Source: Oleiagrimonas sp963817755
GTDB lineage: Bacteria; Pseudomonadota; Gammaproteobacteria; Xanthomonadales; Rhodanobacteraceae
Reading direction: 5' to 3'
DNA length: 64,000 nucleotides
Assembly (NCBI GenBank): GCA_963817755.1
Contig: CAWFPB010000002.1
Span: 857,514-921,513 of the forward strand
Shown: positions 44,642-54,097 of the stretch, in pieces
Numbering within the stretch: position 1 is the first letter of the stretch
Layout of the letters: every line of letters begins with the position of its first letter
The notes under the pieces: generated by a model
The model's database searches: none
What the model saw: the letters and a program-made list of their open reading frames with translations, nothing else
Told to the model about the DNA's origin: nothing
Program-made: the position numbers and the translations under genes

Positions 44642-45240
44642 GCGCCGGCTTCCAGGCGGCGGGCCACGTCCGCCAGGCGTCTTCCCAGGGCGCGCGCCAG
44701 CTCGCGTTCGTGCTCGCTGATGGGTTGGTCGCCCTGCTTGCCGGCAAGGTGGCTGGCGCCATAGGGCGTGCCGCCGGTGCGGGTGGTATTGAGCGCGGAC
44801 TCGGTGAAGGGCAGGCCGAGCATCAGCATGCCGTGGTGCAGCAGCGGGATCATCATCGACAGCAAGGTCGATTCCTGGCCGCCGTGCATGGTGGAGGTGG
44901 AGGTGAACACCGCCGCCGGCTTGCCGGACAGGGCGCCCGAGGCCCATTCGCTTCCGGTGGTGTCCAGGAAGTGCTTGAGCGGCGCGGCCATGTTGCCGAA
45001 GCGGGTCGGGCTGCCCAGGGCCAGTCCGCTGCAGGCGGCCAGATCCTCGTGGGTGACATAGGGTGCGCCGTCCTCCGGTTCCGGCGGCTGCGCCACCTCG
45101 GTGACCGGCGCGACCGGGGGCACCTGGCGCAGGCGTGCGTGCATGTCCGGAACTTCCTCGACGCCGCGCGCGATCAGGCGCGCCAGTTGTGCGGTGTGGC
45201 CGGTGCGGCTGTAGTAGAGCACCAGAATGTCCTTCGCCAT
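44638..45240 (-). CDS. wrbA: NAD(P)H:quinone oxidoreductase, WrbA family
   Basis: A 200-residue flavodoxin-fold quinone reductase. ILVLYYSRTGHTAQLARLIA is the FMN-phosphate loop, LALGSPTRFGNMAAPLKHFL the second FMN-binding loop, TSTMHGGQESTLLSMMIPLL the third, and GGTPYGASHL closes the pocket. All are typical of WrbA. The reaction is two-electron reduction of quinones to limit semiquinone stress. It is divergent from the yihY-like gene with 55 bases between, and co-translated with DUF2069 downstream. Confidence 0.93.
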   Translation of the reverse strand: MAKDILVLYYSRTGHTAQLARLIARGVEEVPDMHARLRQVPPVAPVTEVAQPPEPEDGAPYVTHEDLAACSGLALGSPTRFGNMAAPLKHFLDTTGSEWASGALSGKPAAVFTSTSTMHGGQESTLLSMMIPLLHHGMLMLGLPFTESALNTTRTGGTPYGASHLAGKQGDQPISEHERELARALGRRLADVARRLEAGA

Positions 45241-45295
45241 GGGATCTCCTGCAACGTACGATGCGTACCCAAGGTCCGGTACGCTAGGACCATCC

Positions 45296-46615
45296 ATGAT
45301 ATTGCAATGGGGTATCGCCATGTTCCGGCGTTTCGACAGGGACCGCCTCATCGCCTTCGCGCGCTTCGTCTGGCAGCGTTTCGTCGACGACAAGTGCTTC
45401 GAGACGGCCGGCGCGCTTTCCTACACCACGCTGTTCGCCCTGGTGCCGCTGACCGTTGCCGTGTTCAGCATCCTCGCAGCGATGCCGGTGTTCAGCGACT
45501 GGCGGGACGTGCTGACCGATTTCGTGTTCCGCAATTTCGTGCCTGCGGCCGGGGATGCGGTGCAGAAGTACGTGCTCGAATTCGCCGGCAACGCCAGCAA
45601 GCTGACCGGCATCGGGATCTTCGTGCTGCTTCTTTCGGCGCTGATGATGATGTCCAGCATCGAGGAGCGCTTCAATCGCATCTGGCGGGTGCAGACGCGG
45701 CGTTCGACGGTGTCGCGCTTCATGATGTACTGGGCGGCACTGACGCTCGGACCGATCCTCATCGTGGCCGGTTTGACGCTCACCTCCTACCTGGCGGCGT
45801 TGCCGCTGGTGGGCCGGGTGAGCCAGGGCATGGAGCTCAAGCGCCGGGTGCTGGAACTGCTACCTTTCATCGTCAGCGTGCTGGGTCTGTATGCGATCTA
45901 CGTGATGGTGCCCAACCGCCGCGTGTCCAAGAGCGCGGCGGCGATCGGCGCGCTGCTGGCGGCGCTGCTGTTCGAACTGGCCAAGTGGGCCTTTGCCGCC
46001 TATGTGCGCAGCGTGCCGTCCTACCGCGAGATCTACGGTGCGCTGGCAGTGGTGCCGATCTTCCTGGTGTGGATCTACCTGTCCTGGGCGATCGTGCTGC
46101 TGGGGGCCTCGATCACCGCCTCGATGGGCGCGTTCGACTACCGCCGGCGCGAGGACCGCCTGCCCGAGGGCGCAGAGTTCCTCGGCCTGATGCATCTGCT
46201 CGAGCATTTCGTGGCTGCCCAGCGTCGCGGAGTCGCGCTGGACGAGCGTGGCCTGCTGGCGCGCGATTCGTTCATCTCCGACGACCTGCTGCAGCGCTAT
46301 CTCGGCGACTTGCACGCGGCCGGCCTGATCCAGCGCACCGAGAACGACACCTGGGTCATGGTGCGCAGCCTGGACACCGCAACGCTGATGGAAATCTACG
46401 AGTCCGGGCGCTATCGTCTGCCGTTGGACGTGGCGGTGCTGGAACCGTTCTGCGAGGGACTTCCCGAGCCGCTGCGGGTCCGGCTCGACGAACTGGCGCG
46501 GATGCTGCGCGGCGAGCTGGGCACCCGTCTTTCGGACTTGTTCCGGATCCCCGATGCCGAAGCCGTCGCAGGTAGCGAACGCGGCCCAGGCCAAGCAAGC
46601 ACGGAAACCCCATGA
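45296..46615 (+). CDS. YihY/RbnB-family inner membrane protein
   Basis: A 439-residue protein whose first about 270 residues form the YihY/virulence factor BrkB membrane domain with six helices. ALSYTTLFALVPLTVAVFSI, IGIFVLLLSALMMMSSIEER with FNRIWRV, and VPSYREIYGALAVVPIFLVW are diagnostic. The C-terminal about 150 residues are a cytoplasmic helical domain (LLARDSFISDDLLQRYLGDL) found in the longer subgroup. The family was once called RNase BN, an assignment since withdrawn; the function is unknown. AGGA lies six bases before ATG 45296; ATG 45320 is an alternative. Its stop overlaps tlpA by four bases. Confidence 0.88.
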   Translation: MILQWGIAMFRRFDRDRLIAFARFVWQRFVDDKCFETAGALSYTTLFALVPLTVAVFSILAAMPVFSDWRDVLTDFVFRNFVPAAGDAVQKYVLEFAGNASKLTGIGIFVLLLSALMMMSSIEERFNRIWRVQTRRSTVSRFMMYWAALTLGPILIVAGLTLTSYLAALPLVGRVSQGMELKRRVLELLPFIVSVLGLYAIYVMVPNRRVSKSAAAIGALLAALLFELAKWAFAAYVRSVPSYREIYGALAVVPIFLVWIYLSWAIVLLGASITASMGAFDYRRREDRLPEGAEFLGLMHLLEHFVAAQRRGVALDERGLLARDSFISDDLLQRYLGDLHAAGLIQRTENDTWVMVRSLDTATLMEIYESGRYRLPLDVAVLEPFCEGLPEPLRVRLDELARMLRGELGTRLSDLFRIPDAEAVAGSERGPGQASTETP

Positions 46616-47094
46616 AACGTCTTTCCCCGATCTTCCTTGCCGGCCTGTGGCTCATGGCCGGCCTGATCCCCGCACCGCGCGCGGCGGCTTCCGACACGCC
46701 CGTGCTCAAGGTCCAGACCCTGTCCGGTGCCTCGTTCGACCTGGCCGCGCATCGCGGCAAGTGGGTCATCGTCAACTACTGGGCGACCTGGTGCCGTCCC
46801 TGCATCCACGAGATGCCGGCGATCTCCGGTTTCGTGAAAGACCATGCCGACGTCGACGCCATCGGCCTGGCCTTCCAGGATGCCGACGATGCTGACCTGA
46901 AGGCCTTCCTGAACAAGCATCCGGTGAGCTACCCGGTCGCCAAGGTCGATCCGGCCAACCCGCCCTCGGCTTTCGCCGCGCCGCTGGGCCTGCCCACCAC
47001 CTATCTGATCGCGCCCGACGGCCGCGTGGCCAAGCGCTTCGTCGGCCCGATCACGCCGGCCGACCTGGACAAGGTCATCGGCCAGGGCAAATAG
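46612..47094 (+). CDS. TlpA/ResA-like periplasmic thioredoxin
   Basis: A 160-residue protein with an N-terminal signal peptide (hydrophobic IFLAGLWLMAGLIPA, cleavage around residue 26). The thioredoxin fold carries VIVNYWATWCRPCIHEMPAI, where WCRPC is the redox motif, and GLPTTYLIAPDGRV with the cis-proline. It should act in the periplasm as a thiol-disulfide reductase or cytochrome/maturation helper. The ATG overlaps the YihY-family stop by four bases, so the two are translated together. No lipobox is present. Confidence 0.9.
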   Translation: MKRLSPIFLAGLWLMAGLIPAPRAAASDTPVLKVQTLSGASFDLAAHRGKWVIVNYWATWCRPCIHEMPAISGFVKDHADVDAIGLAFQDADDADLKAFLNKHPVSYPVAKVDPANPPSAFAAPLGLPTTYLIAPDGRVAKRFVGPITPADLDKVIGQGK

Positions 47095-47101
47095 GCACGG
47101 C

Positions 47102-47368
47102 ATGGCCTGCGCGCGCTTCCTGGTGTCGGGTCGGGTGCAGGGCGTGTTCTACCGCGCCTCGACCCGCGAGCAGGCCCAGCGCCTGGGCCTGGCCGGTTCG
47201 GCCGTGAACCTGCCCGACGGTCGCGTGGAAGTACGCGCGGAAGGCGAGGCGGCGGCACTGGACGCACTCGAGCGCTGGTTGCATCGCGGTCCCCCGGCGG
47301 CGCGCGTGGACGCGGTCGAGCGCTTGCCGGGCGTTCCCTCCGGACTTGCGGATTTCCGCACCGGCTGA
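47102..47368 (+). CDS. acyP: Acylphosphatase
   Basis: An 88-residue acylphosphatase. RFLVSGRVQGVFYRASTREQ carries the substrate-binding arginine (the usual GRVQGVGFR, here GRVQGVFYR), and AVNLPDGRVEVRAEGEAAAL carries the catalytic asparagine of NLPDG. The reaction is hydrolysis of carboxyl-phosphate bonds such as acetyl phosphate. Length and order match the family; the glycine after GV is replaced by phenylalanine. ATG 47102 lies seven bases after the TlpA-like stop, so it is probably in that operon. Confidence 0.92.
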   Translation: MACARFLVSGRVQGVFYRASTREQAQRLGLAGSAVNLPDGRVEVRAEGEAAALDALERWLHRGPPAARVDAVERLPGVPSGLADFRTG

Positions 47369-47379
47369 TCGCGATGCGT

Positions 47380-48153
47380 TCAGCGCGTGCGGTCGGCCTC
47401 GATCCAGAACGAGGGATCGGTCAGGCGCTCGCGATGCTTTTTCCCCGGTAACGGGGGCAGGTCGAAGGTGGTGTCGGGCACGGCGGTGTCCGGCAACTGG
47501 TCGATCAGGTGCCGGATCAGCTTCAGCCGCCCGTGGCGCTGGTTGTTGAAGTCGACCACGAACCAGGGCGCGTGCGCGGCATGGGTGCGCTCGAGCATGA
47601 TGTCGCGCAGGCGCCCGATCTCGACGTACTTCTCGCGCGATGCCAGGTCCACCGGCGACAGTTTCCAGCGCTTGAGCGGGTCTTCGGCGCGCTCGGCAAA
47701 GCGCTTTTCCTGCTCGGCCTGGTCGACGGCCAGCCAGTACTTGAGCAGCACGATGCCGTCGTCGGCCAGCATGCGCTCGAAGGCCGGGCAGGTGTCCAGG
47801 AACTGCGCATACTGCGCCTGGGTGCAAAAGCCCATGGCCGGCTCCACCACGGCGCGGTTGTACCAGCTGCGGTCGAACAGCACGAGTTCGCCGGCGGCCG
47901 GCAGGTGGGCTGCGTAGCGCTGGAAATACCACTGCGAGGCTTCGTGGTCGCTGGGTTTGGGCAGGGCGACCACGCGGAAGCCGCGGGTGTCCAGGCGCTC
48001 GGTGATGGCCTTGATGGTGCCGCCCTTGCCGGCGGCGTCGCGGCCTTCGAGGATGACCATCAGTCGGTGTCCGCTGGCACGCAGCCAGTGGCTGACGCCG
48101 ACCAGTTCCAGCTGCAGCGCGTGCAGTGCCTTCTCGTAGTGATCGCGATCCAT
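47380..48153 (-). CDS. ppk2: Polyphosphate kinase 2 (class I)
   Basis: A 257-residue P-loop kinase. VILEGRDAAGKGGTIKAITE is the Walker A (GRDAAGKGG, residues 37-45), VVALPKPSDHEASQWYFQRY the lid, LFDRSWYNRAVVEPAMGFCT the Walker B region, and YWLAVDQAEQEKRFAERAED the C-terminal core. It phosphorylates nucleoside diphosphates using polyphosphate, or the reverse; the class I pattern suggests NDP to NTP. It is convergent with acyP and lies 58 bases downstream of prfA on the same strand, where prmC would be expected in many gammaproteobacteria. Confidence 0.93.
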   Translation of the reverse strand: MDRDHYEKALHALQLELVGVSHWLRASGHRLMVILEGRDAAGKGGTIKAITERLDTRGFRVVALPKPSDHEASQWYFQRYAAHLPAAGELVLFDRSWYNRAVVEPAMGFCTQAQYAQFLDTCPAFERMLADDGIVLLKYWLAVDQAEQEKRFAERAEDPLKRWKLSPVDLASREKYVEIGRLRDIMLERTHAAHAPWFVVDFNNQRHGRLKLIRHLIDQLPDTAVPDTTFDLPPLPGKKHRERLTDPSFWIEADRTR

Positions 48154-48211
48154 GGCCGGTTTCCCTGCGCCGGTACGATGCCAGCCTAGCAGCCCCGGGG
48201 GCGCTTGTGAT

Positions 48212-49300
<1,089 letters not shown>

Positions 49301-49377
49301 GGGGCAGGGCGGTGCACGGATGAATGCGACAGGATAGCCGGTTCGCGCGGTATTGCCCGTAGCCGGAACCGGCGGTG

Positions 49378-50646
49378 CTAGGACGCGTCGGGATCGCTGT
49401 CGAGTCCGTACAGGCGGTCGGCCGCATGCAGCAGGTCCATGTCGCCGGACAGGGCCGCCTCGCGCAGGCTGGCGCTGGGGGCGTGCAGCAGCTTGTTGGT
49501 CAGCGTCCTGGCCAGGAAGTTGAGCGCCTGTTCCGGGTCCTTTCCGCTGGCGATCATGGCCCGGGCCCTGTCCAGGACCTCGTCGCGATGGCTCTCGGCG
49601 CTGGCGCGCAGTTCCAGCACCGGATTGCGCAGGGTCAGCGCACGGCGCCAGCCCATGTAGCGATCGACCTGCAGGTCGATGATGGCCGACGCCTCGCTGG
49701 CGGCGGCCTCGCGCGAGCGCATGTGCTCGTCGATGACCTGGCGCAGGTCGTCGATGCCGTACAGGTAGACGTCGCGCATCTCTCCGATGGCGGGGTCGAT
49801 GTCGCGCGGTACGGCGATGTCGACCATGAACACCGGGCGCCGGCGGCGCTTGTCGATGGCCGCCTCGACCATGTCGGCGGTGATCACCGGTTCGCGCGCG
49901 GCGGTGGAGCTGATGACGATGTCGGCCTCGGAAAGGTGCTTGTCCAGGTCGGTCAGCGCCAGCGCGTAGCCGCCATGGCGGCCGGCCAGTTCCTGTGCGT
50001 TCTCCAGGGTGCGGTTGGCCACCAGCAGGCGCTTGACGTTCTTGCCCACCAGGTGGCGTGCGGCCAGCTCGATCGTGTCGCCGGCGCCCACCAGCAGCAC
50101 GCAGGCCTCGCGCAGATCGGTGAATACCTGCTCGGCCAGCCGCACGGCGGTGAAGGCCACCGAGACCGAATGCGCGCCGATGTGGGTGTCGCTGCGCACG
50201 CGCTTGGCCACGGCGAAGGTGTTCTGCAGAAGCCGTTCCATGGGCGGGCCCAGGGCGTTGACGTCCCGCGCGATCTGGTAGGCGTCCTTGACCTGTCCGA
50301 GGATCTGCGGTTCGCCCAGCACCATCGAGTCCAGGCCGGTGGCGACGCGGAAGATGTGACGCACCGCATCGTCCTCTTCGTGCCGGTAGAGGAACTCGGT
50401 CAGCTTGTCCGAGGTCAGGTGATGGTGACGATGCAGCCACTGCACGGGTACGTGCTCGGCGCCGGCGCTGACACTGCAGTACAGCTCGGTACGGTTGCAG
50501 GTCGAGAGAATCATGGCCTCGTCGACGCCGGCCTGCTTGCGCAGTTCGGACACTGCGTCGCGGGCGGCGGCACCGTCGAACGCAACCTGTTCACGCAGGT
50601 TGACGGGCGCAGTGAGGTGGTTGAGCCCGAAGGCGACGAGGGTCAT
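49378..50646 (-). CDS. hemA: Glutamyl-tRNA reductase
   Basis: A 422-residue enzyme making glutamate-1-semialdehyde from Glu-tRNA, the first committed step of tetrapyrrole synthesis. LVAFGLNHLTAPVNLREQVA is the start; ILSTCNRTELYCSVSAGAEH carries the catalytic cysteine (Cys50). GLDSMVLGEPQILGQVKDAY and LLVGAGDTIELAARHLVGKN are the tRNA-binding and NADPH-binding regions, and PRDIDPAIGEMRDVYLYGID the dimerisation side. All family blocks are present. It is divergent from the TPR-lolB-ispE unit over about 100 bases, as in E. coli. Confidence 0.97.
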   Translation of the reverse strand: MTLVAFGLNHLTAPVNLREQVAFDGAAARDAVSELRKQAGVDEAMILSTCNRTELYCSVSAGAEHVPVQWLHRHHHLTSDKLTEFLYRHEEDDAVRHIFRVATGLDSMVLGEPQILGQVKDAYQIARDVNALGPPMERLLQNTFAVAKRVRSDTHIGAHSVSVAFTAVRLAEQVFTDLREACVLLVGAGDTIELAARHLVGKNVKRLLVANRTLENAQELAGRHGGYALALTDLDKHLSEADIVISSTAAREPVITADMVEAAIDKRRRRPVFMVDIAVPRDIDPAIGEMRDVYLYGIDDLRQVIDEHMRSREAAASEASAIIDLQVDRYMGWRRALTLRNPVLELRASAESHRDEVLDRARAMIASGKDPEQALNFLARTLTNKLLHAPSASLREAALSGDMDLLHAADRLYGLDSDPDAS

Positions 50647-50745
50647 GACAGAACGCGTTGGCGTCAGCTCTTGCAAAGGCGGCGATAGGCTAAGCTGTCG
50701 CCGTGGCCGGACGCTGGCGTTACCGGCCCATTACGGAGGTGAATT

Positions 50746-52485
50746 GTGCGCAGCGGCATCGCCAAGTTCAAGCAAATGCGGCATTTTGCAACGATGACTT
50801 GTCTTGCAGGTCTGCTTCTCGGCTGCGCTTCGGCGCCGATGAACAAGCAGGGTAGCGGCTCGGCATCCATGCATTCGAGCGGAAACACCAGCACGGCTTC
50901 CCCGCAAAGGAGTCCCGAAGTGGCGTCTCTGGTCAAGCAGGCCGAGTCCGCCCTCAATCAGGGCGACCTGATGAGCGCGCAGTCCGATTATGCCCGGGCC
51001 AGCATGCTCTCCGACGATCCCCGGATCGCCGAGCGCGCAACCGGGGTCGCGCTGGCCCGGCACGACAGCGTGGCGGCGCAGAAGGCGCTGCAGCGCTGGC
51101 AGTCGCTGGGTGGCAACCCGATGGCGCTTACCCGCGCCCGGGCCCAGCTTGCGCTGGACCAGGGGCGAACCGATGACGCCCGCAAGCAGCTGATGCAGCT
51201 GACCGCCAGTGGCGACAAGCCGGCGTGGCAGGCCTTCGGCAAGGTCGTGCTCGGTGCGCGTGACGCCGCGCAGGCCGGCCGGGTGCTCGAGCAGGTGGCC
51301 ACGCCCGAGCGCCTTCCCGATGACGTCTCCGCCTGGCTGGCCATGAGCGAGATCGGGCAGAAACTGGGCCGCTATGACTATGCCCAGCATATTGCCGAAG
51401 TGGCTGCCCGGCGCTTCCACAGCGGGGATGCCTATGCCTGGGCGGCGAACCTGTATGCCCAGCGCGGCGACGCCAAGGAGGCGCGCAACCTGTACGCCGA
51501 GGCCGTCCAGGCGGCGCCGGACGATGTCGACCTGCGCCTGGCCTATGCCGGCCTGCTGGCCAAGGAAGGGCGGACCGCGGAGGCCGAACGGGTCCTTGCC
51601 AGCGGTCCGCAGGACGAGCGCAGCTACGCCGCGCGGGCCGCGTTCGCCGCCCGCGCCAAGGACATGGGCGCGTTGCGCCGAACCTACGACGACCTGCGCA
51701 AGGCGCCCGAGGACGTGCGCAGCAAGAGCTATTACCTGCTGGGGCAGCTGGCCTCGCTGGTGGACAAGCCGCAAGCCGCCGTCGACTGGCTGTCCAGGGT
51801 GCCGATCGGTGGCGATCACGGGCTCGATGCGGGCATCCGCCGCGCCGCGATGCTGCAGCAACTGGGCAAGTCCGCCCAGGCGCATGCCCTGGTGGCCACC
51901 ATGCGCAAGCATTTCTCCGGGCGCGACAAGACGGTGCGCAGGCTGGACCGGGTCGACGCCGAGCTGTACATGGGCAACGGCGAATTCGCACGGGCCGCCG
52001 CCGCGTACACCCGGGCGCTGAAGATCGACAGCGACAACACCGACCTGCTGTATGGCCGTGGCCTGGCGTATGCCGAGGCGGGCAAGACCGATGCCGCGAT
52101 CGCCGACCTGCGCAAGGTGCTGAAGCTGGCGCCCGACAACATCAACGCGATCAACGCGCTGGGTTACACCCTGGCCGATGCCGGGCGCAACCTGGGCGAG
52201 GCCACGCGCCTGATCGAGCGCGCGCACAAGGCTCAGCCGGACGATCCGGCCATCACCGATTCGTGGGGCTGGCTGCAGTATCGGCTGGGCCACCTGGTGA
52301 AGGCCGAGAAAGCCCTGCGTGCGTCCTGGGACAAGCGCAAGGACCCCGAAGTCGGCGCACACCTGGCGCAGGTGCTGCTGGCCCGTGGCAAGAAGGCCGA
52401 GGCCGTGCGCATCTATCGTGCCGCCCTGCATCTGGATCCGCACAACCGCCATGTGCTGGCCTTGAAGGGGAAACTGCAGCCGTGA
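50746..52485 (+). CDS. TPR-repeat lipoprotein
   Basis: A 579-residue outer-membrane-directed lipoprotein. MTCLAGLLLGCASAPMNKQG holds the lipobox (Cys27). The mature protein is almost all tetratricopeptide-like helical repeats (for example AYAWAANLYAQRGDAKEARN, RGLAYAEAGKTDAAIADLRK) with a Ser/Asn-rich linker first. Such TPR proteins often precede lolB in gammaproteobacteria and are thought to act as scaffolds in the outer membrane. GTG 50746 is chosen because a strong GGAGGT (50735-50740) sits five bases upstream; the later ATG has none. It overlaps lolB by four bases (GTGA). Confidence 0.88.
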   Translation: MRSGIAKFKQMRHFATMTCLAGLLLGCASAPMNKQGSGSASMHSSGNTSTASPQRSPEVASLVKQAESALNQGDLMSAQSDYARASMLSDDPRIAERATGVALARHDSVAAQKALQRWQSLGGNPMALTRARAQLALDQGRTDDARKQLMQLTASGDKPAWQAFGKVVLGARDAAQAGRVLEQVATPERLPDDVSAWLAMSEIGQKLGRYDYAQHIAEVAARRFHSGDAYAWAANLYAQRGDAKEARNLYAEAVQAAPDDVDLRLAYAGLLAKEGRTAEAERVLASGPQDERSYAARAAFAARAKDMGALRRTYDDLRKAPEDVRSKSYYLLGQLASLVDKPQAAVDWLSRVPIGGDHGLDAGIRRAAMLQQLGKSAQAHALVATMRKHFSGRDKTVRRLDRVDAELYMGNGEFARAAAAYTRALKIDSDNTDLLYGRGLAYAEAGKTDAAIADLRKVLKLAPDNINAINALGYTLADAGRNLGEATRLIERAHKAQPDDPAITDSWGWLQYRLGHLVKAEKALRASWDKRKDPEVGAHLAQVLLARGKKAEAVRIYRAALHLDPHNRHVLALKGKLQP

Positions 52486-53084
52486 AGTTTCGACTGCTGT
52501 GGCCGGCCGCCGCGATCCTGGCGCTGGCGGCCTGCGCCCCGGTACGCATCAAGGGCGATGCGGCGATGCTCGCTGCCCAGCATGCGCGCGAGCAGGCGCT
52601 GTCGGCACGCGATCACTGGACCATCACCGCGCGCCTGGCGGTCAGCAACGGCCATCATGGCGGCAGCGGAAGCCTGACCTGGACCCAGGACGGCGACCAC
52701 TACGACTTCATCTTGCGCGCGCCGGTTACCGGTCGCAGCTTCCAGTTGCGCGGCGGGCCGGACGGTGCGGTGCTGGAGGGCCTGGACAAAGGGCCGCTGT
52801 ACGGCCGAAACGCGCAGCAACTGCTGGCGCGCGTGTTCGGCTGGCCGGTGCCGCTGGCCCGGCTTCGGTACTGGGTCAAGGGGCTTCGCGCCCCGGATGC
52901 GCCGGCAAGGTTGCGTTTCGGCGACGACCACCTGCCCTCGCTGCTGAAGCAGGATGGCTGGAAGGTGGAGTACCGGGGCTGGTTCGAAAATGCCCGTCCC
53001 CGCGTGCCCAGCAAGGTGTTTGCCTCGCGTGGTGAGTACCGCGTGCGCGTGGCCATCCAGCAGTGGACCTGGTCCGGGTCATGA
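52482..53084 (+). CDS. lolB: Outer membrane lipoprotein LolB
   Basis: A 200-residue lipoprotein receptor that inserts lipoproteins into the outer membrane. MKFRLLWPAAAILALAAC is the lipoprotein signal (Cys18). HWTITARLAVSNGHHGGSGS and LTWTQDGDHYDFILRAPVTG form the start of the half-barrel, and PLARLRYWVKGLRAPDAPAR matches the LolB PL--L--W--G block. The hydrophobic loop expected for LolB is short. GTG 52482 overlaps the preceding stop; ATG is absent. Position between the TPR gene and ispE is the conserved gammaproteobacterial order. Confidence 0.94.
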   Translation: MKFRLLWPAAAILALAACAPVRIKGDAAMLAAQHAREQALSARDHWTITARLAVSNGHHGGSGSLTWTQDGDHYDFILRAPVTGRSFQLRGGPDGAVLEGLDKGPLYGRNAQQLLARVFGWPVPLARLRYWVKGLRAPDAPARLRFGDDHLPSLLKQDGWKVEYRGWFENARPRVPSKVFASRGEYRVRVAIQQWTWSGS

Positions 53085-53941
53085 ACGAATGGAGCGCCTG
53101 GCCTGCACCGGCCAAGCTCAACCTGTTCCTGCGCATCGTCGGCCGTCGCGAGGATGGCTACCACCTGCTGCAGACCGTGTTCCAGCTGCTCGACTGGGGG
53201 GACACCGTGCGCCTTCGCGTGCTCGAGGACGGGCGCATCGAGCGCAGCGTCGGGCTTGCGGGGGTACCGCCCGAACAGGACCTGGCGGTGCGCGCGGCGC
53301 GCCTGCTGCAACAGCGGACCGGATGCCGGATGGGCGTCGAGATCGCCGTCGACAAGCGGATTCCGGCCGGAGGCGGATTGGGCGGTGGAAGTTCCGACGC
53401 GGCCAGCGTGCTGGTGGCGCTGAACCGTTTGTGGAGCACCGGCCTGCCGCTGGCGGAGCTGGCCGCGCTGGGCCTGGAGCTGGGGGCCGATGTCCCGGTG
53501 TTCGTGCATGGCCGCAGCGCCTGGGCCGAGGGCGTGGGCGAACGGTTGCAGCCGATGGACCTGCCGCCGGCCAGCTACGTGATCGTCGATCCCGGCGTGC
53601 AGGTGTCCACGCAGGCGTTTTTCCAATCGCCCGAATTGACACGCAATGCGGCCCCGGCGAGAATTTCCAGCTTCCTGGGAGGGGGTGTCACGGACAATGC
53701 GTTCGCGCCGCTGGCGCGTTCCAGGCATCCCGAGATCGCCCGGGCCATGGACTGGCTGGGACAATTCGGTACGGCGCGATTGTCCGGGAGCGGGGCGTGC
53801 GTGTTCGCGCAGGTCTCTTCAAGGCAGGCAGGCGCGGACATCGTCGCGCGCTGTCCGCAACCATTCAGGGCCTTTGTGGCCGAGGGCGTGAACATTTCGC
53901 CCTTGCTCACGAAAGCCGAAATTTCCAGCGTTGGGGCGTAG
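53081..53941 (+). CDS. ispE: 4-diphosphocytidyl-2-C-methyl-D-erythritol kinase IspE
   Basis: A 286-residue GHMP-family kinase of the MEP isoprenoid pathway. PAPAKLNLFLRIVGRREDGY is the N-terminal signature, IPAGGGLGGGSSDAASVLVA is the ATP-binding GHMP loop, and GTARLSGSGACVFAQV is the third motif. ATG 53081 overlaps the lolB TGA. Its TAG (53939-53941) lies inside the tRNA-Gln gene: the last ten bases are shared with positions 1-10 of the tRNA, so processing of the tRNA would cut the 3' end of the ispE reading frame off the transcript. Confidence 0.95.
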   Translation: MNEWSAWPAPAKLNLFLRIVGRREDGYHLLQTVFQLLDWGDTVRLRVLEDGRIERSVGLAGVPPEQDLAVRAARLLQQRTGCRMGVEIAVDKRIPAGGGLGGGSSDAASVLVALNRLWSTGLPLAELAALGLELGADVPVFVHGRSAWAEGVGERLQPMDLPPASYVIVDPGVQVSTQAFFQSPELTRNAAPARISSFLGGGVTDNAFAPLARSRHPEIARAMDWLGQFGTARLSGSGACVFAQVSSRQAGADIVARCPQPFRAFVAEGVNISPLLTKAEISSVGA

Positions 53942-54007
53942 CCAAGCGGTTAAGGCACCGGGTTTTGATCCCGGCATGCGCAGGTTCGAATCCTGCCGCC
54001 CCAGCCA
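53932..54007 (+). tRNA. tRNA-Gln (anticodon TTG)
   Basis: The acceptor TGGGGCG (53932-53938) pairs with CGCCCCA ending at 54003. The anticodon stem-loop is CCGGG-TTTTGAT-CCCGG with TTG, the T-arm GCAGG-TTCGAAT-CCTGC is standard, the discriminator is G (54004) and CCA is genome-encoded (54005-54007). It overlaps the ispE 3' end by ten bases and precedes prs. Confidence 0.95.
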
Positions 54008-54097
54008 ATTTCCAACATGGAAGCAGTGGTGTCCCGGTCCGGTCCGCGCAGCGGCGGCCCGGGGACCCTCCAACCATCGCCTAGCGGGGGACGATCT

